From an uncultured Oscillospiraceae bacterium (lineage in GTDB: Bacteria > Bacillota > Clostridia > Oscillospirales > Oscillospiraceae): a stretch of DNA of 13,140 nucleotides. The stretch covers positions 1 to 13,140 of the forward strand of contig CAJTOE010000064.1 of the NCBI GenBank assembly GCA_910577805.1, read 5' to 3'. Shown in pieces: positions 13,094 to 13,140 of the stretch. Within the stretch, counting starts at the first letter, position 1; every line of letters begins with the position of its first letter. The notes under the pieces were generated by a model. The model was not told where the DNA came from. It saw nothing but the letters and a program-made list of their open reading frames with translations, and did not search any database. A program made the position numbers and the translations under genes.

Positions 13094-13140
13094 ATGCTAC
13101 ACAATGAAGCGCGGGAACTACTGGTACGAGGCTATGAAGC
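13094..13140 (+). CDS. N-terminus of an unidentified ORF (partial), possibly a transposase-type helix-turn-helix protein
   Basis: ATG 13094 has AGGAG eight bases upstream and is followed by 15 open codons (MLHNEARELLVRGYE) to the right edge. The short sequence resembles the first helix of helix-turn-helix transposases such as those of IS630-like elements, but this is far too little to assign a family. Codons such as CTA, GTA and CGA differ from the GC-ending usage of the neighbouring genes, which would suit foreign DNA. A second frame from ATG 13086 is also open but sits directly on the ribosome binding site. Confidence 0.35.
   Translation, partial: MLHNEARELLVRGYE

Noticed and set aside
1..13140. 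CRISPR arrays, tRNA, rRNA, toxin-antitoxin or phage-defence genes
   Set aside because: No regularly spaced repeats, no cloverleaf or rRNA sequence and no such protein families were seen on either strand.

Overview
The window looks like chromosomal DNA of a GC-rich, spore-forming Clostridium-class bacterium, probably a gut Oscillospiraceae/Ruminococcaceae relative (Flavonifractor, Lawsonibacter or Oscillibacter type). The basis is the spore protease gpr beside rpsT as in Bacillus, AGGAGG-type ribosome binding sites, a Firmicutes-style L10 leader, a dockerin surface protein, a YcbB-domain response regulator and strong GC codon bias. The genus is inference.

Layout. Everything from 1 to 10881 is transcribed leftward and everything from 11107 to the end rightward. 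From left to right: the N-terminal 437 codons of a secreted dockerin/fibronectin-III protein running off the left edge; a copper operon (copA then csoR) with a consensus promoter overlapping a GC-rich CsoR-type operator; a bactofilin; rplJ-rplL behind an L10 autoregulatory leader with an attenuator; the sodium/glutamate symporter gltS; a GlnK/GlnL-like two-component system; and gpr. On the right arm lie rpsT (UUG start), a 280-base intergenic region with a tight DnaA-box cluster, mnmE, and the first codons of an unidentified ORF at the right edge.

How genes work together. CopA exports Cu(I), and CsoR, translated from an overlapping GTGA junction, probably represses the operon until copper arrives. 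The end of copA encodes a complete 69-residue CopZ-like domain preceded in frame by a near-perfect Shine-Dalgarno sequence, so the gene may yield both a fused metal domain and a free chaperone. The histidine kinase and YcbB-type regulator sit directly upstream of gltS, suggesting sensing and control of glutamate/glutamine uptake. gpr degrades small acid-soluble spore proteins at germination and is unusually compact here.

I found no clearly new multi-gene system, CRISPR array, tRNA or rRNA. The best leads are the nested CopZ, the DnaA-box cluster at the strand switch (with flanking repeats), and the short GPR. Most intergenic regions are accounted for by promoters, leaders and intrinsic terminators that can be read directly.
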